Made by a program: the position numbers and the translations under genes. 64,000 nucleotides of DNA from Candidatus Dichloromethanomonas elyunquensis (lineage in GTDB: Bacteria; Bacillota; Desulfitobacteriia; Desulfitobacteriales; Syntrophobotulaceae), in assembly GCA_001515265.1 (NCBI GenBank), contig LNDB01000004.1:62001-126000 (forward strand), given 5' to 3'. Shown here piece by piece: positions 16,608 to 25,640 of the stretch (within the stretch, counting starts at the first letter, position 1; every line of letters begins with the position of its first letter). The notes beneath the pieces are model-generated. The model was not told the DNA's origin and searched no databases. It worked only from the letters and a program-made list of their open reading frames with translations.

Positions 16608-18371
16608 ATGGACCTGATCAAAAAGAAATTACGTCTCTTGCCGGAACACCCGGGTGTCTACATGATGAAAAATGCCGCCGGGACAATTATATACGTTGGG
16701 AAAGCAAAAATTTTAAAGAACCGGGTCCGTTCCTATTTTACGGGTTCACATGATCAAAAAACCCAGAAATTAGTCAGCGAGATCACTGATTTTGAATATA
16801 TCCTGACGGCTTCGGAGGTGGAAGCCCTCCTACTGGAATGCAACCTGATCAAGAAATATAACCCGCACTACAATATTATGCTGAGGGACGATAAATCTTA
16901 CCCTTATATCCTTATCACTTCTGAAAAACATCCCCGGATCATAGTGACACGAAAGATGAATAAAAAAGAAGGCAAATTCTATGGGCCTTACCCGAACGCG
17001 ACTGCAGCCAGGGAGACAGCCCGTTTGCTGAACCGTCTTTTTCCTTTCCGCAAGTGCAATCACATTCCTGCTAAACCGTGTCTCTATTTTCATCTGGGAC
17101 AGTGTCTCGGTCCTTGCACCCAGGAAGTTTCTCCGGAGGACTATAAGGAAGTCTTGGATAAGGCAAATATGTTTTTACGGGGCAATCAGAAAAGCATCAT
17201 TACCTGGTTGGAAGGAAAAATGCATGATGCCGCTTCTTCTTTACAATTTGAGGCTGCAAGGGAATACCGTGATTTAATGACCGACCTGCAAAAAATTAAT
17301 GAAAAACAAAATATAACCCTGAACGATTTCAAGAACCGTGATATTATCGCTTATTCTACAGGAAGCGAATTAATTAGCATCCAGATCTTTTGTTTCCGAC
17401 TGGGAAATTTAATTACCCGTGAAGGCTTTATTTTTCCCTATTATTCCGAACCGGAAGAAGCCTTTATCTCTTTTCTGGTCCAATATTATGCCAACAGCGC
17501 CGCCCTTCCTGATGAAATCTGCATCCCCGAAATATCCGACACCTCTGTGCTGGACTTGTATCCTTTGGTCGTTCCCAAAAAGGGGAAAACCCGTGAATTG
17601 ATTCGTTTGGCGGAATCAAATGCCAAAACTGTTCTTGAAGAAAAAACGAAACTGGAAAATATCAAAACCGAAGAACTGAATAGGACTTTAGGGTGTCTTG
17701 CTGAGGTCCTACGGATCTCTGAAGCGAATATCATTGAAGCCTTTGATATTTCAGGGTTATCCGGAACCAATGTTGTAGGTGGGATGGTCCAATTTGCCGG
17801 TGGAAACCCCTGCCGTTCCAATTACAGAAAATATAATATTCAACACTTCGAGAATAATAACGATGATACTGCATATCTTAAACATGTTATTTTTCGCAGA
17901 TATTCCAGGCTGATCAGCGAAAACGCCCAACTCCCCGATTTAATCTTGGTCGATGGCGGCAAAGGCCAGGTCAAAGCTGCGCTCTCTGTTCTTCGGGAAC
18001 TGGGAAGGAGTATCCCGGTGGCAGGGATGGTAAAAGATGACCGGCATGAAACCCGGAATTTGATTGACAGCACAGGGATGGAACTCTCTCTCGGCAGCCT
18101 TCCTGAAGTTTTCCGCTTCATCCAGCGGATTCAGGAAGAAGTCCACCGTTTTGCCATCACATTTCATCGGCAGCAAAGAATTAAAAAAATGACCTCTTCC
18201 GAATTGGATGGAATTCCCGGAATCGGTCCCAGACGTAAAAGGCTGCTTTTTCGCACATTTCTTTCTATTGAAAGAATCAAAAATGCTTCTGTGGAGGAAT
18301 TAAAAAACGCAGGGTTGCCGGTACATGCTGCCCAAGAGATTTATGATTATTTCCAAAAAGGGAATACGTAA
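16608..18371 (+). CDS. uvrC: Excinuclease ABC subunit C
   Basis: UvrC makes both incisions in nucleotide excision repair after UvrAB has located damage. The 587-residue protein has an N-terminal GIY-YIG nuclease domain (HPGVYMMKNAAGTIIYVGKA). It also has the central UvrB-binding UVR motif (SSLQFEAAREYRDLM), the RNase-H-like second nuclease (AFDISGLSGTNVVGGMV, LPDLILVDGGKGQV) and C-terminal helix-hairpin-helix repeats (LDGIPGIGPRRKRLLF). The frame is open to GTG 16596. The gaggtga there is the ribosome site for ATG 16608. Confidence 0.96.
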   Translation: MDLIKKKLRLLPEHPGVYMMKNAAGTIIYVGKAKILKNRVRSYFTGSHDQKTQKLVSEITDFEYILTASEVEALLLECNLIKKYNPHYNIMLRDDKSYPYILITSEKHPRIIVTRKMNKKEGKFYGPYPNATAARETARLLNRLFPFRKCNHIPAKPCLYFHLGQCLGPCTQEVSPEDYKEVLDKANMFLRGNQKSIITWLEGKMHDAASSLQFEAAREYRDLMTDLQKINEKQNITLNDFKNRDIIAYSTGSELISIQIFCFRLGNLITREGFIFPYYSEPEEAFISFLVQYYANSAALPDEICIPEISDTSVLDLYPLVVPKKGKTRELIRLAESNAKTVLEEKTKLENIKTEELNRTLGCLAEVLRISEANIIEAFDISGLSGTNVVGGMVQFAGGNPCRSNYRKYNIQHFENNNDDTAYLKHVIFRRYSRLISENAQLPDLILVDGGKGQVKAALSVLRELGRSIPVAGMVKDDRHETRNLIDSTGMELSLGSLPEVFRFIQRIQEEVHRFAITFHRQQRIKKMTSSELDGIPGIGPRRKRLLFRTFLSIERIKNASVEELKNAGLPVHAAQEIYDYFQKGNT

Positions 18372-18521
18372 GAAATATTGTCGGTATTTCTGTCAATTCT
18401 TGTTATTGACAATAGGACAAAAGGTGTATATCCTAAAAATGGGTTATTTGTAATTTAATTTCTTAAGAAGAATGTATACTGCTCTTTTTGTCGTTTAAAT
18501 AAGTATCTCGGGAGTGATAAT

Positions 18522-19442
18522 TTGAAAAATAAATATTCCATTATCATTATTCCCCCAGAACACGAAAAAGCGCCGAACCAAATTCAATTTTCCATCAAAG
18601 CAAAAAAAATCATCTTAATTAGCTCCGCGGTCTTCGGGGTATTTTTTTCCGGCATGTTTGTTCATGATGTTTACCAGCATTATTACATAAAAAGCTACCA
18701 ACAAAAAATATCGTATGTCGATCAACTGGAAAAGGAAATTCAGGACAAAAATTTGGAGATTGCCCGTTTAAACGATAAGACGGCAGAGATTAACGATAAT
18801 CTCCTGGCTATCGATTCGATGGAGAAAAAAATTGCCGGTATTTTGAAAATCAATCCGGAGACGGAGTCCAGCCCTACCCCCTCTAATTCTGGTCCGGAAG
18901 CCGGCCCGGGAAATATTTCTCTGCAATCTTTCTCCAAAGCAGGAACCTTGGATCAGGCTTCGAACCTGGTAGAAAATTCTAAAAAAAAAATTGAACAGTA
19001 CTATGATACTACCATTCAACAACAGGATAGAGTAAACCATACTCCCAGTATTCTTCCGGTCAACGGTCCCATTTCTTCTCCTTTTGGGTATAGAAGGAAT
19101 CCTTTTGGCAGATGGACAAGTGAATTCCATACCGGAGTTGACATTGCCTGCGCGGTCGGCACCCCCGTCATGGCCGTTGCCGATGGGACTGTGACATTTG
19201 CCGGCTGGGACGGATATTGGGGAAGAAAAGTCCAAGTGAATCATAGTTTCGGTATCGTCACGTTTTATGCGCATAATTCGAAACTCATCGTCAGTCCGGG
19301 AGATGAGGTTAAGAAAGGTCAAGTGGTTGCCTACAGCGGCAACTCAGGCCGAAGCACAGGCAGTCACTTGCATTATTCCGCCTATGTCAACGGTCAGCTT
19401 GTGGACCCATTAATGTTTACAACTTATAGCAAGGAGCAGTGA
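18522..19442 (+). CDS. Membrane-anchored M23 family peptidoglycan peptidase
   Basis: This 306-residue protein has a cytoplasmic N-terminus and a membrane helix at about 27-48. A coiled coil follows (about 60-105, QQKISYVDQLEKEIQDKNLE), then a linker and a C-terminal LytM/M23 domain. Zinc ligands are visible in FHTGVDIA (H and D) and SHLHYSAY (HxH), so it is likely an active endopeptidase. The start is TTG 18522 with a ggagtga ribosome site. It is followed after three bases by a bactofilin gene, a pairing common in many bacteria where both shape the cell wall. Confidence 0.9.
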   Translation: MKNKYSIIIIPPEHEKAPNQIQFSIKAKKIILISSAVFGVFFSGMFVHDVYQHYYIKSYQQKISYVDQLEKEIQDKNLEIARLNDKTAEINDNLLAIDSMEKKIAGILKINPETESSPTPSNSGPEAGPGNISLQSFSKAGTLDQASNLVENSKKKIEQYYDTTIQQQDRVNHTPSILPVNGPISSPFGYRRNPFGRWTSEFHTGVDIACAVGTPVMAVADGTVTFAGWDGYWGRKVQVNHSFGIVTFYAHNSKLIVSPGDEVKKGQVVAYSGNSGRSTGSHLHYSAYVNGQLVDPLMFTTYSKEQ

Positions 19443-19445
19443 AAG

Positions 19446-19880
19446 ATGTTTGGTAAAAAGGAAAATGAGGTAAAACCGGTAACCAGGATCGTCAGCGCCA
19501 ACTCCAATGTTACCTACTTAGCGGAAGACTGTGAAATCAAAGGTTCTTTTATTTCAAAAGGCAATGCCAGAATCGATGGGAATATCGAAGGAACGATTCA
19601 AGTGAACGGTGATTTGGTCATCGGCCAATCCGCTGTGTTAAAAGCTAACATTGAAGCGCAAACCATCAGTATTGCCGGCGAAGTCCGCGGAAATGTCAAA
19701 GCTAAAGAGTTACTGGAATTAAGCTCAACCGCCCGCCTTTTTGGTGATATTAACACCCGACAGTTAAAAATCGATCAGGGTGCCCGCTTCATCGGAACAA
19801 GCACGTATGAAGAGAACAGTTCCGGGGACAGCCCCCTTTATGCTTCTTCCTTTAGCGGCTCGGTTGACGAAAATAAATAA
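19446..19880 (+). CDS. Bactofilin
   Basis: Bactofilins (DUF583, CcmA) are nucleotide-independent cytoskeletal filaments with a beta-helical core. The 144-residue protein has the repeated short strands typical of the core (SFISKGNARIDGNIEGTIQV, GDLVIGQSAVLKANIEAQ, ISIAGEVRGNVKAKELLELS) with disordered ends. It lies three bases after the M23 peptidase, so the pair is one operon. The peptidase is probably recruited or positioned by the filament, as shown for other bactofilin/M23 pairs. Confidence 0.92.
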   Translation: MFGKKENEVKPVTRIVSANSNVTYLAEDCEIKGSFISKGNARIDGNIEGTIQVNGDLVIGQSAVLKANIEAQTISIAGEVRGNVKAKELLELSSTARLFGDINTRQLKIDQGARFIGTSTYEENSSGDSPLYASSFSGSVDENK

Positions 19881-19903
19881 TTAGGCAATACAATTTTAAA
19901 TCG

Positions 19904-19941
19904 AAAGTGCCCGAAGAAAAAAATCTTCAGGCACTTTTTTT
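19904..19941 (+). terminator. Rho-independent terminator of the M23-bactofilin operon
   Basis: Arms aaagtgcccgaaga (from 19904) and tcttcaggcacttt (to about 19937) form a near-perfect stem with an A-rich loop, followed by a run of seven Ts. A classic intrinsic terminator. Confidence 0.85.
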
Positions 19942-19953
19942 GACTTTTAGGAT

Positions 19954-20205
19954 CTATAAAAGCGAATTTGCATGATCAAACAAGGTTTGATCCATTTTCC
20001 CCGGAACTATCTGCGCCAACCCCGGGTAATAGGCCTGCGGAATCTTGGCAGGCTCTTTTGCTTTGTCTACGGCATCCAGGATTACCGCCGCCCCTTTGAC
20101 AGCTATCTTGCGTTCCCCTTCCCTGGCTTCAGGAGACAAAGCGAGAATAACTGCCCCTGCCGTGAGCAAGAAACCCAATGGCGATTTCTTGATAAAATCA
20201 AACAT
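19954..20205 (-). CDS. Small single-pass membrane protein, unknown
   Basis: This 83-residue protein begins MFDFIKKSPLGFLLTAGAVI, with a membrane helix at about residues 8-27, and continues with a polar, partly helical tail (REGERKIAVKGAAVILDAVDKA). The frame is open to 20232, but an agaagga ribosome site five bases before ATG 20205 sets the start. No family recognised. It is the first gene downstream of the candidate large RNA at 20277-20982, although a terminator lies between them. Confidence 0.6.
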   Translation of the reverse strand: MFDFIKKSPLGFLLTAGAVILALSPEAREGERKIAVKGAAVILDAVDKAKEPAKIPQAYYPGLAQIVPGKMDQTLFDHANSLL

Positions 20206-20276
20206 GAAATTCCTTCTCTCTGATTTTTCCAATCTGACTAAACTTATTATTTACTTTTTTCTAATAAAAATGTATA

Positions 20277-20312
20277 AAAAACAGCGGAACATCCTCTTTG
20301 CTCCGCTGTTTT
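20277..20312 (-). terminator. Intrinsic terminator of the candidate large RNA
   Basis: Read leftward, aaaacagcgga and tccgctgtttt form an 11-bp stem followed by a T run (TTTTTTAT). The run is much stronger on the minus strand than on the plus, so this terminator serves a leftward transcript with no protein gene behind it. Confidence 0.8.
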
Positions 20313-20982
20313 GCCAATCCTCATGATGATTGCATCACATAAGTAAATCTTTTGGGCCTTAGGAAACCAAAAAGTAAATGTTGCAGCTTAGGTCAAGTAG
20401 GTTTTCCCACCAGGATCCCTAAGGTTTCCCTCAAGGCGGTTTCCCCTTCCCCCTGGTCTGAAATGTCGCCATTGACAGAACTTGATCACCACTTAGTCCG
20501 CACTTCAATCCTTTTTAGTAAAAAAACGCTCTAGAAGTTTTCCTTTACACTCCCGGACGCCCTAGCCTCTTTTGCAGAAAAGAATTTCTGGCTAATAGAT
20601 TGATATTTGCCAACATCGATCTATTATCTCACGCCTTCCCAACTTCCCCACCTCAAGGCAGGCTACACTGCACTAAGTTCCTTCCTAATGCAGGTTCATC
20701 CCCAAGTCATAGCTTGAAATTAAGCCACGAACATGGGCCTCCACGGACAAAGGGTAGCGCCCACATGCCATTGCAGATCCCCCTAAGTCCTTAACTCCCA
20801 GCAGCAGCCCACAACTGGGCGTCCCAAGCCGCCACCAGGAACTTCATCGGTATGCCCTTAGCGGATTCTTAGGCCCGCCCTCGAACGCCCGTTTTGTGCA
20901 CTAGAATAACGTTCCATAGCCCAAAAGAAACTTACTTGTTCCTGAACAATATGAGATATCTCTACCTCATGCTTAATTGTTC
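20277..20982 (-). ncRNA. Candidate large structured non-coding RNA, about 705 nt
   Basis: No convincing protein gene occupies 20206-21142. On the minus strand a promoter (20989-21017) is followed by a G/A-rich transcript that opens with a hairpin (gaacaat/attgttc, 20944-20982) and ends in an intrinsic terminator (20277-20312). Between them nested stems are visible. One multi-layer stem is built from gggcgt/acgccc, cctaag/cttggg and ccgc/gcgg at about 20813-20888. Others are atgtgggc/gcccatgt (about 20730-20766), a 9-bp hairpin near 20660-20685, and aatagat/atctatt (20595-20627). A ccttgagg-GAAA-ccttaggg tetraloop hairpin lies inside accagg/cctggt (about 20408-20458). Size and host group fit OLE-type large RNAs, but I cannot confirm the family from sequence alone. 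Confidence 0.6.
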
Positions 20983-20988
20983 AATATA

Positions 20989-21017
20989 ATTTTAACCATT
21001 TTTCGTATTCTTTGCAA
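20989..21017 (-). promoter_or_regulatory. Sigma-A promoter of the candidate large RNA
   Basis: On the minus strand TTGCAA (21012-21017) and TAAAAT (20989-20994) are spaced by exactly 17 bases. Transcription would start at about 20982, precisely at the base of the first hairpin. Confidence 0.6.
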
Positions 21018-21142
21018 AATGCAAACAACGTATACAACAATCGTATACTCATCGGAAAATAAAAGAAACTGTATTATCTATCCTAATCAATTCAAAAAAA
21101 CTGTTTTTGTCCAAATTCAACCTTAAATCAGATTTCTATTAT

Positions 21143-21760
21143 TTATTCGTTAAAAAAAAGCTGTTCAAAATCGCGGATAGTAGATTTGCTTAAATTTTTT
21201 CCATACCGTACCATCAGCATATTGGCCGGATGTGAGGAAATATCTTCTTCATCCGTATCTTTTACTGCTAAATGCACATGTTCCATAAGCCGCCTCATCA
21301 TTTCACGGTATTCCCACACATGCATCCCCGTACCTTCTAAATCCCAATGCCAATAATATTCCGTGACCAGTACTGCAAAATCTTCCATAAACGGATCCTC
21401 AAAAGCTATTTCAAGCATATTCCTGGCAACGCCGTATTTTCTTACTTTCGGGGTTACTTCAATGGCTCCCAGTTCCAATACCTGCCGGGGCCCTTGAGAC
21501 CATCGTTCAAATTCATCCGGAGGATGAAAGGTAACATACCCTACTAATTCTCCGTTCATTTGCGCTGTGACTACCTTACCGTCAGCAAGGCGGCTAATCC
21601 CGACCAGCGCATTTTTTTGTTTCTTAGCAGGGCGAAAAGCCTTTAATTGAAGATCTACGTTCAACCTTTCCAAAATTTCGGGTGAAGTTGTTCCGCAGAT
21701 CAATATATCCCCTTCCGATGTATGGATTGTTCGAGTCCTATTCGTCCAATCCTTTGTCAC
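21143..21760 (-). CDS. acuA: Protein acetyltransferase AcuA (GNAT family)
   Basis: In Bacillus subtilis AcuA acetylates a lysine of acetyl-CoA synthetase AcsA and switches it off. The 205-residue protein carries the family blocks GYVTFHPPDEFERWSQG, LELGAIEVTPKVRKYGVAR (the acetyl-CoA loop), VTEYYWHWDL, VWEYREMMRRLMEH and SHPANMLMVRYGK. All of these are characteristic of AcuA rather than of generic GNAT proteins. The start is GTG 21760 with an aggagg ribosome site. Its presumed target acsA lies 15 kb away at 37141-39075, not adjacent as in Bacillus. Confidence 0.88.
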   Translation of the reverse strand: MTKDWTNRTRTIHTSEGDILICGTTSPEILERLNVDLQLKAFRPAKKQKNALVGISRLADGKVVTAQMNGELVGYVTFHPPDEFERWSQGPRQVLELGAIEVTPKVRKYGVARNMLEIAFEDPFMEDFAVLVTEYYWHWDLEGTGMHVWEYREMMRRLMEHVHLAVKDTDEEDISSHPANMLMVRYGKNLSKSTIRDFEQLFFNE

Positions 21761-21885
21761 AAAAAAAGCCTCCTCAAGTCCATTTCGACATCTCTAATTG
21801 GGTTTTATTATACAATGTAATTCCCCGGAAAGTAAGATAAATCTTGCGGAATCTGTCAGCCGCTCCTTGCCATTCACGGACGTCA

Positions 21886-21915
21886 AATCAGGTCTTTTGG
21901 GGAAAAGACCTGATT
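21886..21915 (-). terminator. Strong hairpin after the mrp-type gene
   Basis: A 13-bp perfect stem (aatcaggtctttt 21886-21898 with aaaagacctgatt 21903-21915) closes a 4-base gggg loop. It follows the Mrp/ApbC gene, but the T tail outside the stem is short. Confidence 0.55.
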
Positions 21916-21945
21916 GATCATTGGTAAACTGCTTTTCTTATTATT

Positions 21946-22791
21946 CTATTCCTTAGAAACTTTCTCCTTGCTGCGGGCAATGAGCTGCTGAGCAATCCTG
22001 TCAAATTTGTCAGAGCAATATTCTTCGATATTCCCTTCATCGGAGAGTTCCGCCAGCTTGGGATCAATCGGCAATTCCCCCAAGAAAGGAATTTCATTGA
22101 ATTCCGCTTCTTGGGCTCCCCTGGGTTTGCCGAAAATTTCAACACGTTTATGACAGTCAGGACATTCCACATAAGCCATATTTTCAATAAGCCCATAAAA
22201 ATTTGCTTCATACATATTGGCCATTTTGATGGCTTTCCGCACAACCATGTTCGCCAGCTGCTGGGGTCCGGAAACGATTACGACACCATCTACAGGAATA
22301 GACTGGAAAACGGAAATCGGAACATCACCGGTTCCGGGAGGGAGGTCCAGGAGCAAATAATCGAGTTCTTCCCATATGACATCGGTCCAGAACTGTTTCA
22401 CCAATTGAGAAATAATCGGTCCTCTCCAAATCACCGGGTCGTCTTCATTGGGAATCATCAGATTCAGGGAAATTAATTTAATGCCATGCGATGTTACCCC
22501 CGGAACAATTCCAAATTCATTAGCATCTGCTTTATCTTTTACTCCAAAAATTTTGGGAATACTCGGTCCTGTCACATCCGCGTCCAGAATTCCAACTTTA
22601 TATCCTTGACGCATAAGACTTACAGCAAGCATTCCGGTAACCGAGGATTTTCCTACTCCTCCTTTACCGCTCATTACCGCAATGATATTTTTAACATTGC
22701 TTCTTTTTTGGGCTTCCGTAAGTTCAGGAACGGAAGGACAGCTGCCGGAACAACCGGAAGCTGATGAACAACTGCTGCATTCACTGGCCAC
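21946..22791 (-). CDS. Mrp/NBP35 (ApbC) family Fe-S cluster carrier ATPase
   Basis: These P-loop ATPases bind and transfer Fe-S clusters. The 281-residue protein has a cysteine-rich N-terminus (ECSSCSSASGCSGSC), the deviant Walker A VMSGKGGVGKSS, ILDADVTGPSIPKIFGV, LLLDLPPGTGDVP, and the cysteine pair in YVECPDCHKR that holds the bridging cluster. The open frame begins at ATG 22806, but ggaggt within it is the ribosome site for GTG 22791. The cysteine-rich N-terminus could bind an additional cluster, as in NBP35. Confidence 0.9.
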   Translation of the reverse strand: MASECSSCSSASGCSGSCPSVPELTEAQKRSNVKNIIAVMSGKGGVGKSSVTGMLAVSLMRQGYKVGILDADVTGPSIPKIFGVKDKADANEFGIVPGVTSHGIKLISLNLMIPNEDDPVIWRGPIISQLVKQFWTDVIWEELDYLLLDLPPGTGDVPISVFQSIPVDGVVIVSGPQQLANMVVRKAIKMANMYEANFYGLIENMAYVECPDCHKRVEIFGKPRGAQEAEFNEIPFLGELPIDPKLAELSDEGNIEEYCSDKFDRIAQQLIARSKEKVSKE

Positions 22792-22927
22792 TCTTATTAC
22801 CTCCATATTTACATACTTATTTCATGGCCCTTTATTATGAAATTTCTAAAAAATCTTAGAGCCATATTTTTAAGGGAGTCTTTTACCCACAACTATAGTA
22901 ACAATAATATAGTTATTGCGCAAACCG

Positions 22928-24727
22928 TTATTTCCTCAGAAGGTTCTCCAATTCGTCCAGTAATTCAGTAAAGACAGTCAAAGCCTGTTGGACCGGTTCC
23001 GGTTTTTCCATATCAACCCCTGCTTTTCGAAGGAGCTCAATAGGATAATCCGAGCCGCCGCTGCTTAAGAATTCAAGATACCTCTCCACAGCCGGTTGGC
23101 CCTCTTCCAGAATCTGATGGACAAATGCGGTTGCTGCCGAAAAACCGGTAGCATACTTGTAAACATAAAATGCATTGTAAAAGTGAGGAATTCGCGCCCA
23201 CTCCATATTAATTTGTTCATCCAATACCACACCAGGTCCAAAATATGTGAGACTAAGTTCTCGATAGATCTTTGACAAATATTCGGAAGTCAGAGACTCG
23301 TTCCTTTCTACGGCTGCATGAATTTCCCTTTCAAATTCAGCAAACAGGGTCTGCCTGAATACGGTCCCTCTAAATTGTTCGAGGTAATGGTTCAGGAGGT
23401 AGGCCTTCATCTGAGGGTCCTTTGCGGTATGAATCAAGTGTCTCATGACCAGTGATTCATTAAGTGTAGAAGCGACTTCCGCCACAAAAATTTTATAGCC
23501 GGCATAGAGGTGTATTTGATTTTTATTGGAAAAATAGCTGTGTAAGGCGTGCCCCATTTCATGGGCCAGCGTAAAAAGAGAATCAAATGTATTTTGATGG
23601 TTGAGCAAAACGAACGGATGAGAACTATAGGTCCCCCAGGAATAAGCGCCGCTGGTCTTTCCGGCATTTTCATAGATATCGATCCACCCTGATTGATAAC
23701 CTTCGTCCAGAATCTTCAAATATTCTTCCCCTAGGGGTTTGAGTCCCTTCCGAACAGTGTCTTTGGCTTCTTCATAAGGAATATGCGCGTTCATTTCAGG
23801 AACAAGCGGAACATAAATATCATACATATGAAGTTCTTCTACCCCGAGAACTTCTTTCCGCAAGCGGATGTAACGCTGGAACTGGGGAAGATAATCATGT
23901 ACGGTTTGAATCAGTGAATCATAAACCGAAACCGGGACCTTGTCGTCATCCAGCGCCCCTTCCATAGCTGACTTGTATTTTCTGGTTCTGGCGAAGAATA
24001 CGTCCGCTTTGACGCTGGCATTCAGCATTGCAGCCCAAGAGTTAATTTGTTTTCCATATCCGGCATAAAGCGTTGCAAAAGCTTCCTGTCTGACACGGCG
24101 CTCTTTGCTTTCCATATATTTAATGAAGTTCCCTTTGGTCAGTTCTATCTCCCGCCCATCTTCGCCCTGAATCGATCCGAACTTCAAATCTGCGTCATTG
24201 GCCATACTGAAGATAGTGCTGGGGGCTGTGGCAAGTTCACTGGCTTCCGCAAGAAGTTTTTCTTCCGCGAAAGACAAGACATGCGCTTTTTGCCTAAGAA
24301 TATTTTCAAGATAGTGACGATAAATATCCGTCTTGGAATTCTTTCGGAGTTCTTGAAATTGATCATCCGGTATTGCTAAGATTTCAGGAACAATAAAAGA
24401 TAGGGCGCTCCCTGCTTGGACAGAAAGCATACTTGCCCTGTCAGTCATGGATTGATATCGGGAAATCCGGTTGTCCTCATCCCTTCTCATTCTGGCATAA
24501 GTGAACAGGTCTTCCATATTCAGACCCAAGTGGTCTGCCCATTCCAGGCATTCTACAAACAAATCCGCACTTTGGCCAATCTTGCCCCGATATTTTTCAG
24601 AGAGACCGATCAGTTTCTCGGTTTCTTTGTAGCGTTTCTCCCATGCTTCATCCGTAGCAAAAATATCTTCGAGGCTCCATCGATCTTTCTGCGGAATTTC
24701 CTCTCGGGAACGTAAAACTTCAGACAA
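22928..24727 (-). CDS. pepF: Oligoendopeptidase F
   Basis: This is an M3-family cytoplasmic zinc peptidase that degrades oligopeptides. The 599-residue protein has the HExxH site in LFTLAHEMGHALHSYFS with the downstream glutamate in FVAEVASTLNE, and YKYATGFSAATAF near the C-terminus. Length and motif order match PepF. The start is TTG 24727, seven bases after a ggaggga ribosome site. It stands alone; the gap to mrp holds only a small aactata/tatagtt repeat. Confidence 0.93.
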   Translation of the reverse strand: MSEVLRSREEIPQKDRWSLEDIFATDEAWEKRYKETEKLIGLSEKYRGKIGQSADLFVECLEWADHLGLNMEDLFTYARMRRDEDNRISRYQSMTDRASMLSVQAGSALSFIVPEILAIPDDQFQELRKNSKTDIYRHYLENILRQKAHVLSFAEEKLLAEASELATAPSTIFSMANDADLKFGSIQGEDGREIELTKGNFIKYMESKERRVRQEAFATLYAGYGKQINSWAAMLNASVKADVFFARTRKYKSAMEGALDDDKVPVSVYDSLIQTVHDYLPQFQRYIRLRKEVLGVEELHMYDIYVPLVPEMNAHIPYEEAKDTVRKGLKPLGEEYLKILDEGYQSGWIDIYENAGKTSGAYSWGTYSSHPFVLLNHQNTFDSLFTLAHEMGHALHSYFSNKNQIHLYAGYKIFVAEVASTLNESLVMRHLIHTAKDPQMKAYLLNHYLEQFRGTVFRQTLFAEFEREIHAAVERNESLTSEYLSKIYRELSLTYFGPGVVLDEQINMEWARIPHFYNAFYVYKYATGFSAATAFVHQILEEGQPAVERYLEFLSSGGSDYPIELLRKAGVDMEKPEPVQQALTVFTELLDELENLLRK

Positions 24728-24914
24728 AATTTATCCCTCCTACCGTGGTTCTTCCTGATTATTATACACAGCACAAAGGAAAATTACTAATTTTGGCATA
24801 AAAGAATTTTTCCTTTTAAAATCCCTTCGATACTCGGTTAGGTCTATGTGATAGATAGACTAATCTGGGGTTAGTGAAAGATATTTTTGAGTTATCATCT
24901 TTCGAATCGATATA

Positions 24915-25403
24915 CTAGCTCCACTGGGAAAAAGGGGTTTTCCCCAGATTCAGATTAGAATAACGCGGGTCACAAGTAATTTCTTTTCCCGCATCTACCC
25001 AGTCGGGAAACTCCAGCGGGTAATCTTCCCCGGGAAGTTCAATATCTACCGTGACCAGTCCCTGATTTTCCCCTCGATAAACGTCAAGTTCCCATTGCAG
25101 GTCCTGACTATAACGTACATGATACGGTATCTTATACCGGACTTTCACAATGGGCGGGCAAACAGCAAGTTCTTGAAGTTTTTCTATCTCTTGCGAGGTA
25201 ATTTCTTTCGGCGGTGTCTCCAATTCGAAACGCCTGCTGCCGGTAAAATATTCTTTCACCGTAATCACCATAAGTTTATCTTTAATCCTAAACCTGACTG
25301 ATGGTTTCTCGGAGAGGTAGCCCTGGATAAACCTCTCACCGCCTGTCAGGACAGGCAAGCGGTTATGATGCACCAGGAACTTCCGCTCGATTTCCTTTCC
25401 CAT
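24915..25403 (-). CDS. CYTH domain protein
   Basis: CYTH proteins are triphosphate tunnel metalloenzymes (triphosphatases or adenylate cyclases). The 162-residue protein begins MGKEIERKFLV with the signature ExExK, and has the strand residues RFRIKDK, ITVKEYF, RRFELETP, KVRYKIPY and LQWELDVYRGEN of the tunnel. An inorganic triphosphatase activity is most likely for a bacterial stand-alone CYTH protein. The frame is open to 25418, and ATG 25403 follows a ggag site. Confidence 0.85.
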   Translation of the reverse strand: MGKEIERKFLVHHNRLPVLTGGERFIQGYLSEKPSVRFRIKDKLMVITVKEYFTGSRRFELETPPKEITSQEIEKLQELAVCPPIVKVRYKIPYHVRYSQDLQWELDVYRGENQGLVTVDIELPGEDYPLEFPDWVDAGKEITCDPRYSNLNLGKTPFSQWS

Positions 25404-25535
25404 AAGAATCAACTCCATTTTTTTAAAATATCACCCGGATTCTAAACACAAAAAAAATACAATTGGGAACCCGATCATCGGACACCAGTAAATATCGTCC
25501 TCTTTAATATCAAAAATATATTGACGTCACAAAGG

Positions 25536-25568
25536 GAAACAGGCAGCGTACGTTCCACTGCCTGTTTC
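25536..25568 (-). terminator. Hairpin downstream of thrC
   Basis: An 11-bp stem (gaaacaggcag 25536-25546 with ctgcctgtttc 25558-25568) lies after thrC. A second small hairpin, ggaagg/ccttcc, sits at about 25595-25615. The T tail is weak. Confidence 0.45.
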
Positions 25569-25640
25569 AACCACCTCGTCCACCATTCTCCCGGGAAGGT
25601 TCCCCATCCTTCCAATTAATAATTTTACTTTATGGTTTTT

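Noticed and set aside
20352-20794. Two plus-strand open frames of 60 and 64 codons
   Set aside because: Proline/serine-rich, no ribosome sites, and antisense to the well-bounded structured RNA candidate.
20277-20982. Group II intron or decayed insertion sequence
   Set aside because: No reverse transcriptase or transposase remnant, no domain V hairpin, no terminal inverted repeats; instead an ordinary promoter and terminator frame the region.
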